A stretch of 63,929 bases of DNA, from positions 1-63,929 of the forward strand of contig CANQSJ010000010.1 of NCBI GenBank assembly GCA_947626495.1, given 5' to 3'. The DNA is from an uncultured Oscillospiraceae bacterium (GTDB taxonomy: Bacteria; Bacillota; Clostridia; Oscillospirales; Oscillospiraceae). The notes beneath the pieces are model-generated. The model made no database searches and was not told the DNA's origin. It saw only the letters and a program-made list of their open reading frames with translations. Both the position numbers and the translations under genes were made by a program. This document shows, in pieces, positions 8,899-16,514 of this stretch; positions within the stretch are counted from its first letter, which is position 1, and every line of letters begins with the position of its first letter.

Positions 8899-8919
8899 GT
8901 CCCCTCCTATAAACAAGCG

Positions 8920-8943
8920 CCGGCTCCCCTTGCAGGGAGCCGG
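8920..8943 (-). terminator. Terminator of the nrdD-nrdG operon
   Basis: CCGGCTCCC (8935-8943) and GGGAGCCGG (8920-8928) form a 9-bp stem on the minus strand, followed by CGCTTGTTTATA. It follows nrdG and precedes the thioesterase gene. Confidence 0.7.
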
Positions 8944-8959
8944 ACAACAGATGTTCTTC

Positions 8960-9481
8960 TCAGTCGTCCCAGAGGACGATCCGGCCCTGCCGGCGGGTCT
9001 CGTTCATATCGATGAGCCGCTGGTTGGTGGAGCCCCGGAACCGCAGCCCCACCTCGTGCTTTGCCTCCACAAAGGGCCCGTCCACCAGCACGTCCACCAT
9101 TCCCAGCAGCTCGTCTGTGGCCTCGCAGCGGGGGTGGCTGCCCTCCCGCAGCAGGTCCTCATAGACGAACCCCGTGAAGGCCCAGACGGTCTTTTTCGGA
9201 TACCGCTCCCGCACCCGGCGGAGAAACGGCACCAGCGAGCGCTGGTTGTCCGGCTCGAAGGGGTCGCCTCCCAGCAGCGTCAGGCCGTTGATGAAGCTGG
9301 GGGACAGCATTTCCAGCAGCTTCTCCTCCGTCTCGGCGGTGAAGGGCTGGCCGTAGTGGAAGTCCCATGTCTCCGGCTGGAAACAGCCGGGGCACCGGTT
9401 GGTGCAGCCGGACACGAACAGTGTCACCCGCACGCCGATGCCGTTGGCTATGTCGCAGTTTTTGATCTCGCCGTAATACAT
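8960..9481 (-). CDS. nrdG: Anaerobic ribonucleotide reductase activating protein NrdG
   Basis: Radical SAM enzyme that installs the glycyl radical on NrdD. 173 residues. The 4Fe-4S motif CX3CX2C is Cys26-Thr-Asn-Arg-Cys30-Pro-Gly-Cys33, and LLGGDPFEPDNQ near residue 95 is the SAM-binding GGE-like region. It lies 11 bp downstream of nrdD in the same operon, so it shares the nrdD promoter and NrdR control. Confidence 0.95.
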   Translation of the reverse strand: MYYGEIKNCDIANGIGVRVTLFVSGCTNRCPGCFQPETWDFHYGQPFTAETEEKLLEMLSPSFINGLTLLGGDPFEPDNQRSLVPFLRRVRERYPKKTVWAFTGFVYEDLLREGSHPRCEATDELLGMVDVLVDGPFVEAKHEVGLRFRGSTNQRLIDMNETRRQGRIVLWDD

Positions 9482-9492
9482 CCGTCAGACTC

Positions 9493-11691
9493 TTACAGGT
9501 GCAGGACCCGGTCCTTGATCTCCTGGGTGCGGCCCTGGTTCCAGAACTGGGTTCCGATGTAGCCGCAGGTCCGCCGGGCCACGTTCATCTTGTCCTGATC
9601 GGTGTTGCCGCAGCGGGGGCAGCGCCAGATCAGCTTGCCGTCGTCCTCCACGATCTCGATCTCCCCGTCCCAGCCGCACACCTGGCAGTAGTCGCTCTTG
9701 GTGTTCAGCTCGGCGTAGATGATGTTGTCGTAGATGAACTTCATCACCTGCAGCACGGCCTCCAGGTTGTTCTGCATGTCCGGCACCTCCACATAGCTGA
9801 TGGCGCCGCCGGGGGACAGATGCTGGAACTGGGCCTCAAACTTCAGCTTGGTGAACGCGTCGATCTGCTCGGTGACGTGCACGTGGTAGGAGTTGGTGAT
9901 GTAGCCCTTGTCGTTGATGCCGGGGACGATGCCGAAGCGCTTCTGCAGGCACTTGGCGAACTTGTAGGTGGTGCTCTCCAGGGGCGTGCCGTACAGGGAG
10001 TAGTCGATGTCCTCGGCCGTCTTCCACTGCTTGCACTTGTCGTTCATCTTCTGCATGATCTCCAGGGCGAAGGGCGTGGCGGAGGGATCGGTGTGGCTCT
10101 TGCCGGTCATGTACTTGACGCACTCGTAAAGGCCCGCGTAGCCCAGGGAGATGGTGGAGTATCCGCCGTAGAGCAGCTTGTCGATGGGCTCGCCCTTCTG
10201 CAGCCGCGCCAGGGCGCCGTACTGCCAGAGGATGGGGGCCGCGTCGGAGAGGGTGCCCTTCAGCCGATCGTGGCGGCAGCGCAGGGCCCGGTGGCACAGC
10301 TCCAGCCGCTCCTCAAAGATCTTCCAGAACTTCTCCAGATTGCCGCCGGAGGAGAGGGCCACGTCGGGCAGGTTGATGGTGACCACGCCCTGGTTGAACC
10401 GGCCGTAATACTTGTGCTTGCCCGGCTCGTAGTTGCCGGCGTTGGCGATGTTGCCCACGCCCGCGTCGGTGAACCGGTCCGGGGTCAGGAAACTGCGGCA
10501 GCCCATGCAGGTGTACACGTCGCCCTTCAGCTCCAGCATCTTCTTCTCGGAGATGTAGTCGGGCACCATCCGCTTGGCGGTGCACTTGGCCGCCAGCTTG
10601 GTCAGGTACCAGTAGGGGGTGCCCTCCTCCACGTTGTCCTCCTCCAGCACGTAGATGAGCTTGGGGAACGCGGGGGTGACCCAGATGCCCTGCTCGTTCT
10701 TCACGCCCTCGTAGCGCTGCAGCAGGGTCTCCTCGATGATGATGGCCAGATCCTTCTTCTCCTGCTCGCTCTTGGCCTCGTTCAGGTACATGAACACGGT
10801 GACAAAGGGGGCCTGTCCGTTGGTGGTGAGCAGCGTCACCACCTGGTACTGGATGGTCTGCACGCCCCGGCGGATCTCCTCCCGCAGGCGCTTCTCCACG
10901 ATCTGGTCCACCTGCTCGGCGGTGGGCACCACGCCCAGCGTGCTGATCTCGTCCCGGACGATGGAGCGGATCTTCTCCCGGCTGACCTGGACGAAGGGCG
11001 CCAGATGGGCCAGGGAGATGGACTGGCCGCCGTACTGGTTGGAGGCCACCTGGGCCACGATCTGGGTGGCGATGTTGCAGGCAGTGGCGAAGGAGTGGGG
11101 CCGCTCGATGAGGGTGTCGGTGATGACGGTGCCGTTTTGCAGCATGTCCTCCAGGTTCACCAGGTCGCAGTTGTGCATGTGCTGGGCGTAGTAGTCGGTG
11201 TCGTGGAAGTGGATGATGCCCTCCTCGTGGGCCTGCACGATGTCCTGGGGCAGCAGCAGACGGGCGGTGATGTCCCGGCTGACCTCGCCGGCCATGTAGT
11301 CCCGCTGGGTGGAGTTGACCACCGGGTTCTTGTTGGAGTTCTCCTGCTTGGCCTCCTCGTTGTTGCACTCGATGAGGGTCAGGATCTTGTCGTCGGTGGT
11401 GTTGGACTGACGCACCAGGCTCCGGGTGTAGCGGTAGGTGATGTACCGCTTGGCCACCTCGTAGGCGCCGTGGGCCATGATCTGCTCCTCCACCATGTCC
11501 TGGATCTCCTCCACGGAGGGGGAGCGCCCCAGCTCCACGCAGCTCTTCTCCACGGAGTCAGCGATCCGATGGATCTGGGTGGTGGTCATGCGCAGATCCT
11601 CATCCACCACGTCGTTGGCCTTGGTGATGGCGTTGATGATCTTGGTGATGTCAAAGGAGACCTCAGAGCCGTTTCTCTTGATAATCTTCAT
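9493..11691 (-). CDS. nrdD: Anaerobic ribonucleoside-triphosphate reductase NrdD
   Basis: Reduces ribonucleoside triphosphates to dNTPs without oxygen. 732 residues. The N-terminal ATP-cone (residues about 1-90; MKIIKRNGSEVSFDITKI) senses dATP/ATP. The core barrel carries the active-site Cys region CMGCRSFLTPD. Near the C-terminus are two zinc Cys pairs (CQVCGWDG and CPRCGN), followed by the glycyl-radical loop RTCGYIGTQFWNQG. The ATG at 11689-11691 follows GAGAGGCGGAAC. An in-frame upstream start 13 codons earlier has no ribosome site. The nrdD-nrdG order is typical. Confidence 0.97.
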   Translation of the reverse strand: MKIIKRNGSEVSFDITKIINAITKANDVVDEDLRMTTTQIHRIADSVEKSCVELGRSPSVEEIQDMVEEQIMAHGAYEVAKRYITYRYTRSLVRQSNTTDDKILTLIECNNEEAKQENSNKNPVVNSTQRDYMAGEVSRDITARLLLPQDIVQAHEEGIIHFHDTDYYAQHMHNCDLVNLEDMLQNGTVITDTLIERPHSFATACNIATQIVAQVASNQYGGQSISLAHLAPFVQVSREKIRSIVRDEISTLGVVPTAEQVDQIVEKRLREEIRRGVQTIQYQVVTLLTTNGQAPFVTVFMYLNEAKSEQEKKDLAIIIEETLLQRYEGVKNEQGIWVTPAFPKLIYVLEEDNVEEGTPYWYLTKLAAKCTAKRMVPDYISEKKMLELKGDVYTCMGCRSFLTPDRFTDAGVGNIANAGNYEPGKHKYYGRFNQGVVTINLPDVALSSGGNLEKFWKIFEERLELCHRALRCRHDRLKGTLSDAAPILWQYGALARLQKGEPIDKLLYGGYSTISLGYAGLYECVKYMTGKSHTDPSATPFALEIMQKMNDKCKQWKTAEDIDYSLYGTPLESTTYKFAKCLQKRFGIVPGINDKGYITNSYHVHVTEQIDAFTKLKFEAQFQHLSPGGAISYVEVPDMQNNLEAVLQVMKFIYDNIIYAELNTKSDYCQVCGWDGEIEIVEDDGKLIWRCPRCGNTDQDKMNVARRTCGYIGTQFWNQGRTQEIKDRVLHL

Positions 11692-11773
11692 GTTGTTCCG
11701 CCTCTCTTTTCTGGTAACTCTATATCCCACCCACCCGGTCGTGCCGGGCGGTTACATAACGTCGCTGAATGCT

Positions 11774-11802
11774 ATACTAGCACAACATCTTGTGCCTGTC
11801 AA
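11774..11802 (-). promoter_or_regulatory. nrdD promoter
   Basis: TTGACA (11797-11802) and TAGTAT (11774-11779) with exactly 17 bp between them on the minus strand. The spacer coincides with a palindrome that fits an NrdR box. Confidence 0.85.
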
Positions 11803-11827
11803 TAGCTTTCCTTTCAATATTTTGTTG
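11780..11827 (-). promoter_or_regulatory. Tandem NrdR boxes in the nrdD promoter
   Basis: Proximal box 11780-11795, minus strand GCACAAGATGTTGTGC, matches the NrdR consensus (ACACWATATATWGTGT-like) in its CACAA...TTGTG arms. Distal box 11812-11827, CAACAAAATATTGAAA, matches the central part. The boxes are 16 bp apart, the phasing usual for NrdR pairs, and the proximal one fills the -35/-10 spacer, so binding would block RNA polymerase. Confidence 0.82.
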
Positions 11828-11852
11828 CCATGAAAAATCCCGCAATCCCTTG

Positions 11853-11869
11853 GAAATCCCGGGGATTTC
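11853..11869. repeat. Palindrome in the nrdD upstream region
   Basis: GAAATCCC-G-GGGATTTC, two 8-bp arms around one base, about 50 bp upstream of the nrdD -35. The 11692-12008 gene-free stretch holds this site, the nrdD promoter with its NrdR boxes, and the terminator of the symporter gene; nothing else was seen there. Confidence 0.6.
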
Positions 11870-11959
11870 GCAATTTTGCCTAAATGATATGAGTATCGGG
11901 GGCCAGAGAGGGCGGAAAAATTTTTTCGCGGGACCTCCATTTGCGGACACAACAGAAGC

Positions 11960-11986
11960 GGCCGCGCCGCAAAATGCGGCGCGGCC
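11960..11986 (-). terminator. Terminator of the dicarboxylate/amino acid symporter gene
   Basis: On the minus strand GGCCGCGCCGC (11976-11986) pairs perfectly with GCGGCGCGGCC (11960-11970) across ATTTT, followed by GCTTCTGTTGTG. Eleven G-C-rich pairs. Confidence 0.75.
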
Positions 11987-12008
11987 GGAGAATGGCGAAG
12001 GGATATGC

Positions 12009-13274
12009 TCAGGCGGATTTTTCGCCGCTGAGCCTCTTCTGCAGCCAGTCCTTGCCGTCCACGAAGCGGCTGACGATGTAGCTGACCACATAGTCGCCGG
12101 CGGCGTTGATCATGGTCGCCGGGGGATCCACCAGGTTGCCGATGGCCACCAGGATGGGGAACGCCATGCTCATCTGCTCGGGGAAGAAGATGGAGCAGAT
12201 GATGTACTCGCCGATGTACCCGCCGCCGGGCACGCCGCTCATGCCCACGGAGCTGAGCACGGCCACCAGCACCACGGGGATCAGCATGCCGAAGCCCATG
12301 TCCTTGCCGAACACGCCCAGCACGAAGGCAATCTTCAGCACGCAGGAGAAGCAGGAGCCGTCCATGTGCATGGTGGCGCCCAGGGGCAGCACCATGTCGG
12401 ACACGTCCTTGGAGATGCCCGTGTCGGCCGCCTCCTCCATGTTGGTGGGGATGGTGGCCACGCTGGAGCAGGTGCCCAGGGACACCACCGCGGGCTTGGT
12501 GATATGGCGGAACATGACCTTCACCGCGCCCTTGCCGCCGCCGAACCGGGCGAACAGGGGCCAGGCCGTGAAGATGTAAACGAAGCACAGGGGGTAATAC
12601 AGGATCAGCGCCCGGCCGTAGCTGGCGGTGATCTGGGGACCGTAGGAGGCCACCAGGTCCGCGAAGATGGCGAAGAAGGCGATGGGGGCGTAATAGGTGA
12701 CGATCTTGACGAACTTCAGCATCACGTTGGTCAGATCCTCCAGAAACTTGCCCACCACGGTCTCCTTGCCGCCGTTCAGGTTCACTGCGAAGCCGAAGAG
12801 GATGGAGAACACGATCAGCGGCAGCATGGCCCGGCGGCTGAGCAGGCCCACAAAGTCCTCCGCCGTGAAGAAGTTCACGATCATGGTGGAGAAGCTGGCG
12901 TACTCGCCCATCTCCTCCTCCGGGATCTCCTGCCATGCGCTCAGCACCGGCGGGAACAGCTTCACCAGCACGAACATGATCACCGCGGCGATGGCGCCGG
13001 TGACCACGAAGGTGGCGATGGTGACGCCCATGATCTTCCCCGCCCGCTTGCGGCTGCCCATGTTGGCCACCGCGCCGGCGATGGAAGCGAACACCAGGGG
13101 CACCACGATGCAGAACATCATGTTGATGAACACGGTGCCAAGGGGCTTGAGCACCGTAGCGCCGCCGGAGGCGTCCGTCACGGGCCAGATCCAGCCCACA
13201 ATCGCGCCCGCGATCATGGCCGCCAGCATCAGGGCCATAAACCGATAATTCTTTGCAACTGCTTTCTTGTCCAT
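12009..13274 (-). CDS. Dicarboxylate/amino acid:cation symporter (DAACS/GltP-type)
   Basis: Predicted inner-membrane Na+/H+-coupled carrier for glutamate, aspartate or C4-dicarboxylates. 421 residues with about eight membrane segments and two re-entrant hairpins. The first hairpin region reads SLGTCSSVATIPTN (the Ser-rich motif, near residue 285). MHMDGSCF is the equivalent of the MDG motif, and NLVDPPATMINAAGD near residue 390 is the substrate-coordinating stretch. The ATG at 13272-13274 follows GGAGGTCAGGT. It is transcribed divergently from an AraC-family gene that probably regulates it. The exact substrate is unknown. Confidence 0.9.
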   Translation of the reverse strand: MDKKAVAKNYRFMALMLAAMIAGAIVGWIWPVTDASGGATVLKPLGTVFINMMFCIVVPLVFASIAGAVANMGSRKRAGKIMGVTIATFVVTGAIAAVIMFVLVKLFPPVLSAWQEIPEEEMGEYASFSTMIVNFFTAEDFVGLLSRRAMLPLIVFSILFGFAVNLNGGKETVVGKFLEDLTNVMLKFVKIVTYYAPIAFFAIFADLVASYGPQITASYGRALILYYPLCFVYIFTAWPLFARFGGGKGAVKVMFRHITKPAVVSLGTCSSVATIPTNMEEAADTGISKDVSDMVLPLGATMHMDGSCFSCVLKIAFVLGVFGKDMGFGMLIPVVLVAVLSSVGMSGVPGGGYIGEYIICSIFFPEQMSMAFPILVAIGNLVDPPATMINAAGDYVVSYIVSRFVDGKDWLQKRLSGEKSA

Positions 13275-13389
13275 ACCTGACCTCCAAAAATTCCTTTCCC
13301 GGTGCTCCGCGCCGGGTCCGCCGGCCACGCCAGGCCGCCATCGGGACTCCCCTCCCGATCCGCCGGCCACCGCTGCACAGGTCTTTCAC

Positions 13390-13395
13390 ATTATA
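13390..13395 (-). promoter_or_regulatory. -10 element of the symporter gene
   Basis: A perfect TATAAT on the minus strand, 116 bp ahead of the start codon, with no good -35 at 17 bp (TGTTAA at 13413-13418). This would suit an activator-dependent promoter; the palindrome at 13409-13422 overlaps the -35 position. Confidence 0.6.
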
Positions 13396-13408
13396 GTGGC
13401 ATGCATTT

Positions 13409-13422
13409 GCAATTAACATTGC
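13409..13422. promoter_or_regulatory. Candidate AraC-type operator between divergent genes
   Basis: GCAAT-TAAC-ATTGC, a perfect 5-bp inverted repeat with a 4-bp centre. It overlaps the weak -35 of the symporter gene and lies 10 bp ahead of the -35 of the AraC gene. Position makes it the most likely binding site; this is inference. Confidence 0.5.
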
Positions 13423-13431
13423 GAGAAATGC

Positions 13432-13460
13432 TTGAAAGATTGAAAAAAATGCTGTATTAT
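13432..13460 (+). promoter_or_regulatory. Promoter of the AraC-family gene
   Basis: TTGAAA (13432-13437) and TATTAT (13455-13460) with a 17-bp spacer, ending 29 bp before the ATG. Confidence 0.75.
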
Positions 13461-13489
13461 GTTACCAACTCGGGAAAAGGAGGCGCGCC

Positions 13490-14323
13490 ATGACCGCCAG
13501 CTACAGCCAGGAGGGCTATCTGAAGGAGGATTACCGGCTGTTCCATCTGCGGGACACCGCCGGCCAGGAGCGGGATTTTCACTTCCACACCTTCGACAAG
13601 ATGGTGATCCTTCTGGACGGCCGGGTGGACTACATGGTGGACCGGGCCACCTACGTGCTGCAGCCCTGGGACATCCTGCTGGTGAGCCACCACACCATCC
13701 ACAAAGCCCTCATCGACGTGTCCAAGCCCTACGAGCGGGTAATCCTGTACCTGGACCGGCAGTATGCCGAGCGAGCCATGCCCGGGTCCGGGCTGATGGA
13801 GTGCTTCGACGCGGCGGACAAGCGGGGGCAGTGTCTGCTCAAGCCGGGACCGGAGGAGATCGCCCTGCTGCGGGAGCTTCTGGCCCGCCTGGAGGCCGCC
13901 ATGGCCGACCGCGATTTCGGCGCGCAGGCCCTGCGGGACACCCTGGTGATGCAACTGCTCATCGCGGTGAACCGCCTGTCACCCGCCGTGAGCCCTCAGG
14001 ACGCAGCCCCCTCCCCCTACGACGGCAAGATCGCCGACACCCTGTCCTACATAAACGAAAATCTGTCAGGGCCCCTGACGGTAGAGGCCCTGGCAGAGCG
14101 GGTATATCTGAGCAAATATCACTTTATGCGGCTTTTCAAGGCCCAGACCGGCACCACGGTCCACGCCTATGTGCGTCAGCGGCGGCTGCTCTACGCCGCC
14201 CACCTGATCCGCAACGGGGTCGGCGTGAACAAGGCCGCCGCGGACAGCGGCTTCGAGGAGTATTCCACCTTTTTCCGGGCCTTTCGGGAGTGCTTCGGCG
14301 TCAGTCCGGGGCAGCTGAAGTAA
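13490..14323 (+). CDS. AraC-family transcriptional regulator
   Basis: 277 residues. The N-terminal half (about 20-150) is a cupin-like ligand domain with DFHFHTFDKMVILLDG and a PWDILLVSHHTIHKA segment, the arrangement of AraC-type effector domains with a His-rich fold. The C-terminal 100 residues contain two helix-turn-helix motifs: LTVEALAERVYLSKYHFMRL, then the second ending GFEEYSTFFRAFRECFGVSPGQ, the classic AraC signature. AAGGAGGCGCGCC precedes the ATG. Divergent from a DAACS symporter, its likely target. The effector is unknown. Confidence 0.92.
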   Translation: MTASYSQEGYLKEDYRLFHLRDTAGQERDFHFHTFDKMVILLDGRVDYMVDRATYVLQPWDILLVSHHTIHKALIDVSKPYERVILYLDRQYAERAMPGSGLMECFDAADKRGQCLLKPGPEEIALLRELLARLEAAMADRDFGAQALRDTLVMQLLIAVNRLSPAVSPQDAAPSPYDGKIADTLSYINENLSGPLTVEALAERVYLSKYHFMRLFKAQTGTTVHAYVRQRRLLYAAHLIRNGVGVNKAAADSGFEEYSTFFRAFRECFGVSPGQLK

Positions 14324-14364
14324 AATATACTGCATACTGCTCCGAAGAAAAATGAATATCGCGG

Positions 14365-15021
14365 TTATTTTTCCAGGTCCTTCCCAGCGTAAAACAGGTT
14401 ATACGGATAAACATCCGGCGCGGGTTGCATAAACGCCAACATCTCCCCGGTCTCCGGGTGGGCAAAACGCAGTGTATGCGACCACAATGCAATGGCGCAT
14501 TCATCCCCCTGCAGGCCGTATTTTCTGTCCCCGACCAGAGGCAGGCCCCGGCTGGCGAACTGGCAGCGGATCTGGTGGGTCCGGCCGGTGAGCAGCCGCA
14601 CGCGCTCCAGACTCATCCCCTCCCGGGTCTCCACGGTCTCATATTCCAGCGCCGCCGGCCGGGCGTCCCTGCCGGGACCGGCCGCCGTGACGGTGCGGTG
14701 GGAGACGGCGTCCCGGACGAGATAGTCCTCCATCCTGCCCCGCTCCGGCTCCGGCCGGCCGTGGACCACCGCCAGATATTCCTTGCAAAACGTCCCCTCC
14801 CGGATCTGGCGGCTCAGCTCCGAGGCCGCCCGCCGGGACCGGGCCAGCACCATCAGACCCCCCACGGGGCGGTCCAGCCGGTGGACCGTGCGAACGCAGC
14901 CGTTTTCGTCGCCCAGCGCCTGCCGCACCATATCGGGCAGACCGCCGGGCTCGTCGGTGGACAGCACCCCTGCTGGCTTGACCACCACCGCGATTCGTTT
15001 GTCCAGATACACGAACTGCAT
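14365..15021 (-). CDS. RluA-family pseudouridine synthase
   Basis: Predicted to convert uridine to pseudouridine in rRNA or tRNA. 218 residues, with the synthase domain only and no N-terminal S4 domain. The catalytic Asp is in the RTVHRLDRPVGGLM motif (about residues 44-57), the RluA family signature. LLTGRTHQIRCQFASRGLPLVGDRKYG near 140-165 is the second conserved block. The target nucleotide cannot be inferred. Convergent with the AraC gene and divergent from secG. Confidence 0.9.
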   Translation of the reverse strand: MQFVYLDKRIAVVVKPAGVLSTDEPGGLPDMVRQALGDENGCVRTVHRLDRPVGGLMVLARSRRAASELSRQIREGTFCKEYLAVVHGRPEPERGRMEDYLVRDAVSHRTVTAAGPGRDARPAALEYETVETREGMSLERVRLLTGRTHQIRCQFASRGLPLVGDRKYGLQGDECAIALWSHTLRFAHPETGEMLAFMQPAPDVYPYNLFYAGKDLEK

Positions 15022-15111
15022 GACGCGTCCCCCCTGCTATTGCTATACATTTAAATATATTGCATACACCTGCGGCTTCCTCTTCCCACGGCAAAAAACG
15101 CGAAAAAACTC

Positions 15112-15140
15112 TTGATTTCACCGGACAGGTATGTTATAGT
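15112..15140 (+). promoter_or_regulatory. secG promoter
   Basis: TTGATT (15112-15117) and TATAGT (15135-15140) with a 17-bp spacer; the secG ATG is 33 bp further on. Confidence 0.8.
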
Positions 15141-15173
15141 AATTGAGCGAATTTTGATAAAAGGTGAATTGCT

Positions 15174-15401
15174 ATGACCATTGCCATTTCTATACTGCAT
15201 CTGATCGCCTGCCTGTTTCTGATCGTCGTGATCCTGTTCCAGAGCGGAAAGCGCTCCGGTCTGTCCGGCGCCATTGCCGGCGGTGCGGATACCTTTATGA
15301 CCAAGACCAAGGCCAAGACCTGGGACGCCAAGCTGGCGAAGATGACCAAGTGGGTCGCGCTGGTGTTCGTCCTGCTGACCCTGGTGCTGAACTTTATCTG
15401 A
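15174..15401 (+). CDS. secG: Preprotein translocase subunit SecG
   Basis: Small membrane partner of SecYE. 75 residues with two transmembrane helices (about 3-22 and 54-74) joined by a Gly-rich, basic loop containing LFQSGKRSGLSGAIAGGADTF, the SecG signature. AAAGGTGA lies at good distance from the ATG. It is a single-gene unit with its own promoter and a strong terminator. The rnr-smpB genes that often follow secG in Firmicutes are not here. Confidence 0.93.
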   Translation: MTIAISILHLIACLFLIVVILFQSGKRSGLSGAIAGGADTFMTKTKAKTWDAKLAKMTKWVALVFVLLTLVLNFI

Positions 15402-15423
15402 TCTGGCGAATACCGAATAAGTG

Positions 15424-15454
15424 CAGCGCCGCTCGTGGAGCGGCGCTGTTTTTT
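15424..15454 (+). terminator. secG terminator
   Basis: CAGCGCCGCTC-GTG-GAGCGGCGCTG (15424-15448), an 11-bp perfect stem followed by six T. Confidence 0.92.
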
Positions 15455-15463
15455 GCTGCCTTC

Positions 15464-16507
15464 TCACGCGGTGGCCGGCTCCAGCAGCGTCAGGGTCTTT
15501 CTGTCCGCGTCCAGCCGGCAGCTTATCCCATAGGGCAGCACGCCGATGGGCTCCGCGTGGCCGAAGTTGACGTTATACAATATAGGAAGCTCCGGGTGAT
15601 GCGCCTCCCGGCCCACGACGCGTCTGTAAACTTCCTTATACGGCTCATATTTGCCGCGCCGGGCGGGCTTGCCCACGATGATGCCCTTGATCACGTCGAA
15701 CAGCCCCTGAGCGGCCAGATTTCTGAGATACCACGTCAGATAGTCCGGGCTGATGTCATCCTCACTGGTCTCCAGGAACATGATCTTTCCCATCCACTGT
15801 TCTTTTGTGGGCCATATCTCCGTGCCCACTACCATGGGGAACACGTCCACACAGCCGCCCAGCAGCGGCCCCTTCGCCACGCCGGCGCCCTGTATGACCT
15901 CGTAGCCTACCGTCTCAGGATGGTACTGCTTGAGCCGGTGCATGTTCTCCGGCTTCCACCAGATCTTCTCGTCCTCGTCGTCGTACCAGTAAGGCGCGGA
16001 GGGGATGTTCAGGGTAGGCTTGGGCGCAAAGAGCGTGTCCCTTATCATGGCGGCGGTGTAGTCGTTGATCTTGCCATACTCGGCAAAATTGGTCATGACG
16101 CTTGCCCCGTAATAGGAGATAAGCCCGGCCTTATAGCACATCAGGTGGTTGGCGGTGGTGTCGGAAAAGCCGGTGAATACCTTGGGATTATCCCGGATGA
16201 CGTCAAAGTCGATGTAGGGCAGCAGCCGGATGGTGTCGTCCCCGCCGATGGCGTTGAAAATGGCCTTGACGGACCTGTCCCGGAAGGCGTCCATCATGTC
16301 CGCTGCCCGTGCCTCCGGGTGGTCATAAAGATAGTCCCGGCCCTTCAGGGCGTTGGGCATGACGGCCACATGGAGGCCATAGTCCCGTTCCAGCCGCTCC
16401 CGGGCGATGTCCAGCTTGTGGATGGCCCACGGCTCTCCCAATGTCCCGGCGGACAGACTGACAACGGCGACCGTGTCGCCCTGCTCCAGATGTCTTGGCT
16501 TGATCAT
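15464..16507 (-). CDS. S66-family peptidase (LD-carboxypeptidase/MccF-like)
   Basis: Serine peptidase of the family that includes LdcA (cell-wall tetrapeptide trimming) and MccF (microcin C cleavage). 347 residues. The nucleophile Ser is in KVFTGFSDTTANHL (about residue 115), the Glu in KIMFLETSEDD near 245, and the His in YNVNFGHAEPIG near 315, giving the Ser-Glu-His triad in order. No signal peptide, so it is cytoplasmic. Last gene of the recR-led leftward run, 7 bp after gpsA. Substrate cannot be decided between wall peptides and peptide-nucleotide conjugates. Confidence 0.85.
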   Translation of the reverse strand: MIKPRHLEQGDTVAVVSLSAGTLGEPWAIHKLDIARERLERDYGLHVAVMPNALKGRDYLYDHPEARAADMMDAFRDRSVKAIFNAIGGDDTIRLLPYIDFDVIRDNPKVFTGFSDTTANHLMCYKAGLISYYGASVMTNFAEYGKINDYTAAMIRDTLFAPKPTLNIPSAPYWYDDEDEKIWWKPENMHRLKQYHPETVGYEVIQGAGVAKGPLLGGCVDVFPMVVGTEIWPTKEQWMGKIMFLETSEDDISPDYLTWYLRNLAAQGLFDVIKGIIVGKPARRGKYEPYKEVYRRVVGREAHHPELPILYNVNFGHAEPIGVLPYGISCRLDADRKTLTLLEPATA

Positions 16508-16514
16508 GCTGTCG

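Noticed and set aside
9499-11805. Long open frame on the plus strand opposite nrdD
   Set aside because: A GC-rich mirror of a real gene: His/Val/Leu/Gly-heavy translation, no ribosome site, no recognisable domain. Similar frames opposite the purine, Liv, Dxs and TelA genes were rejected for the same reason.
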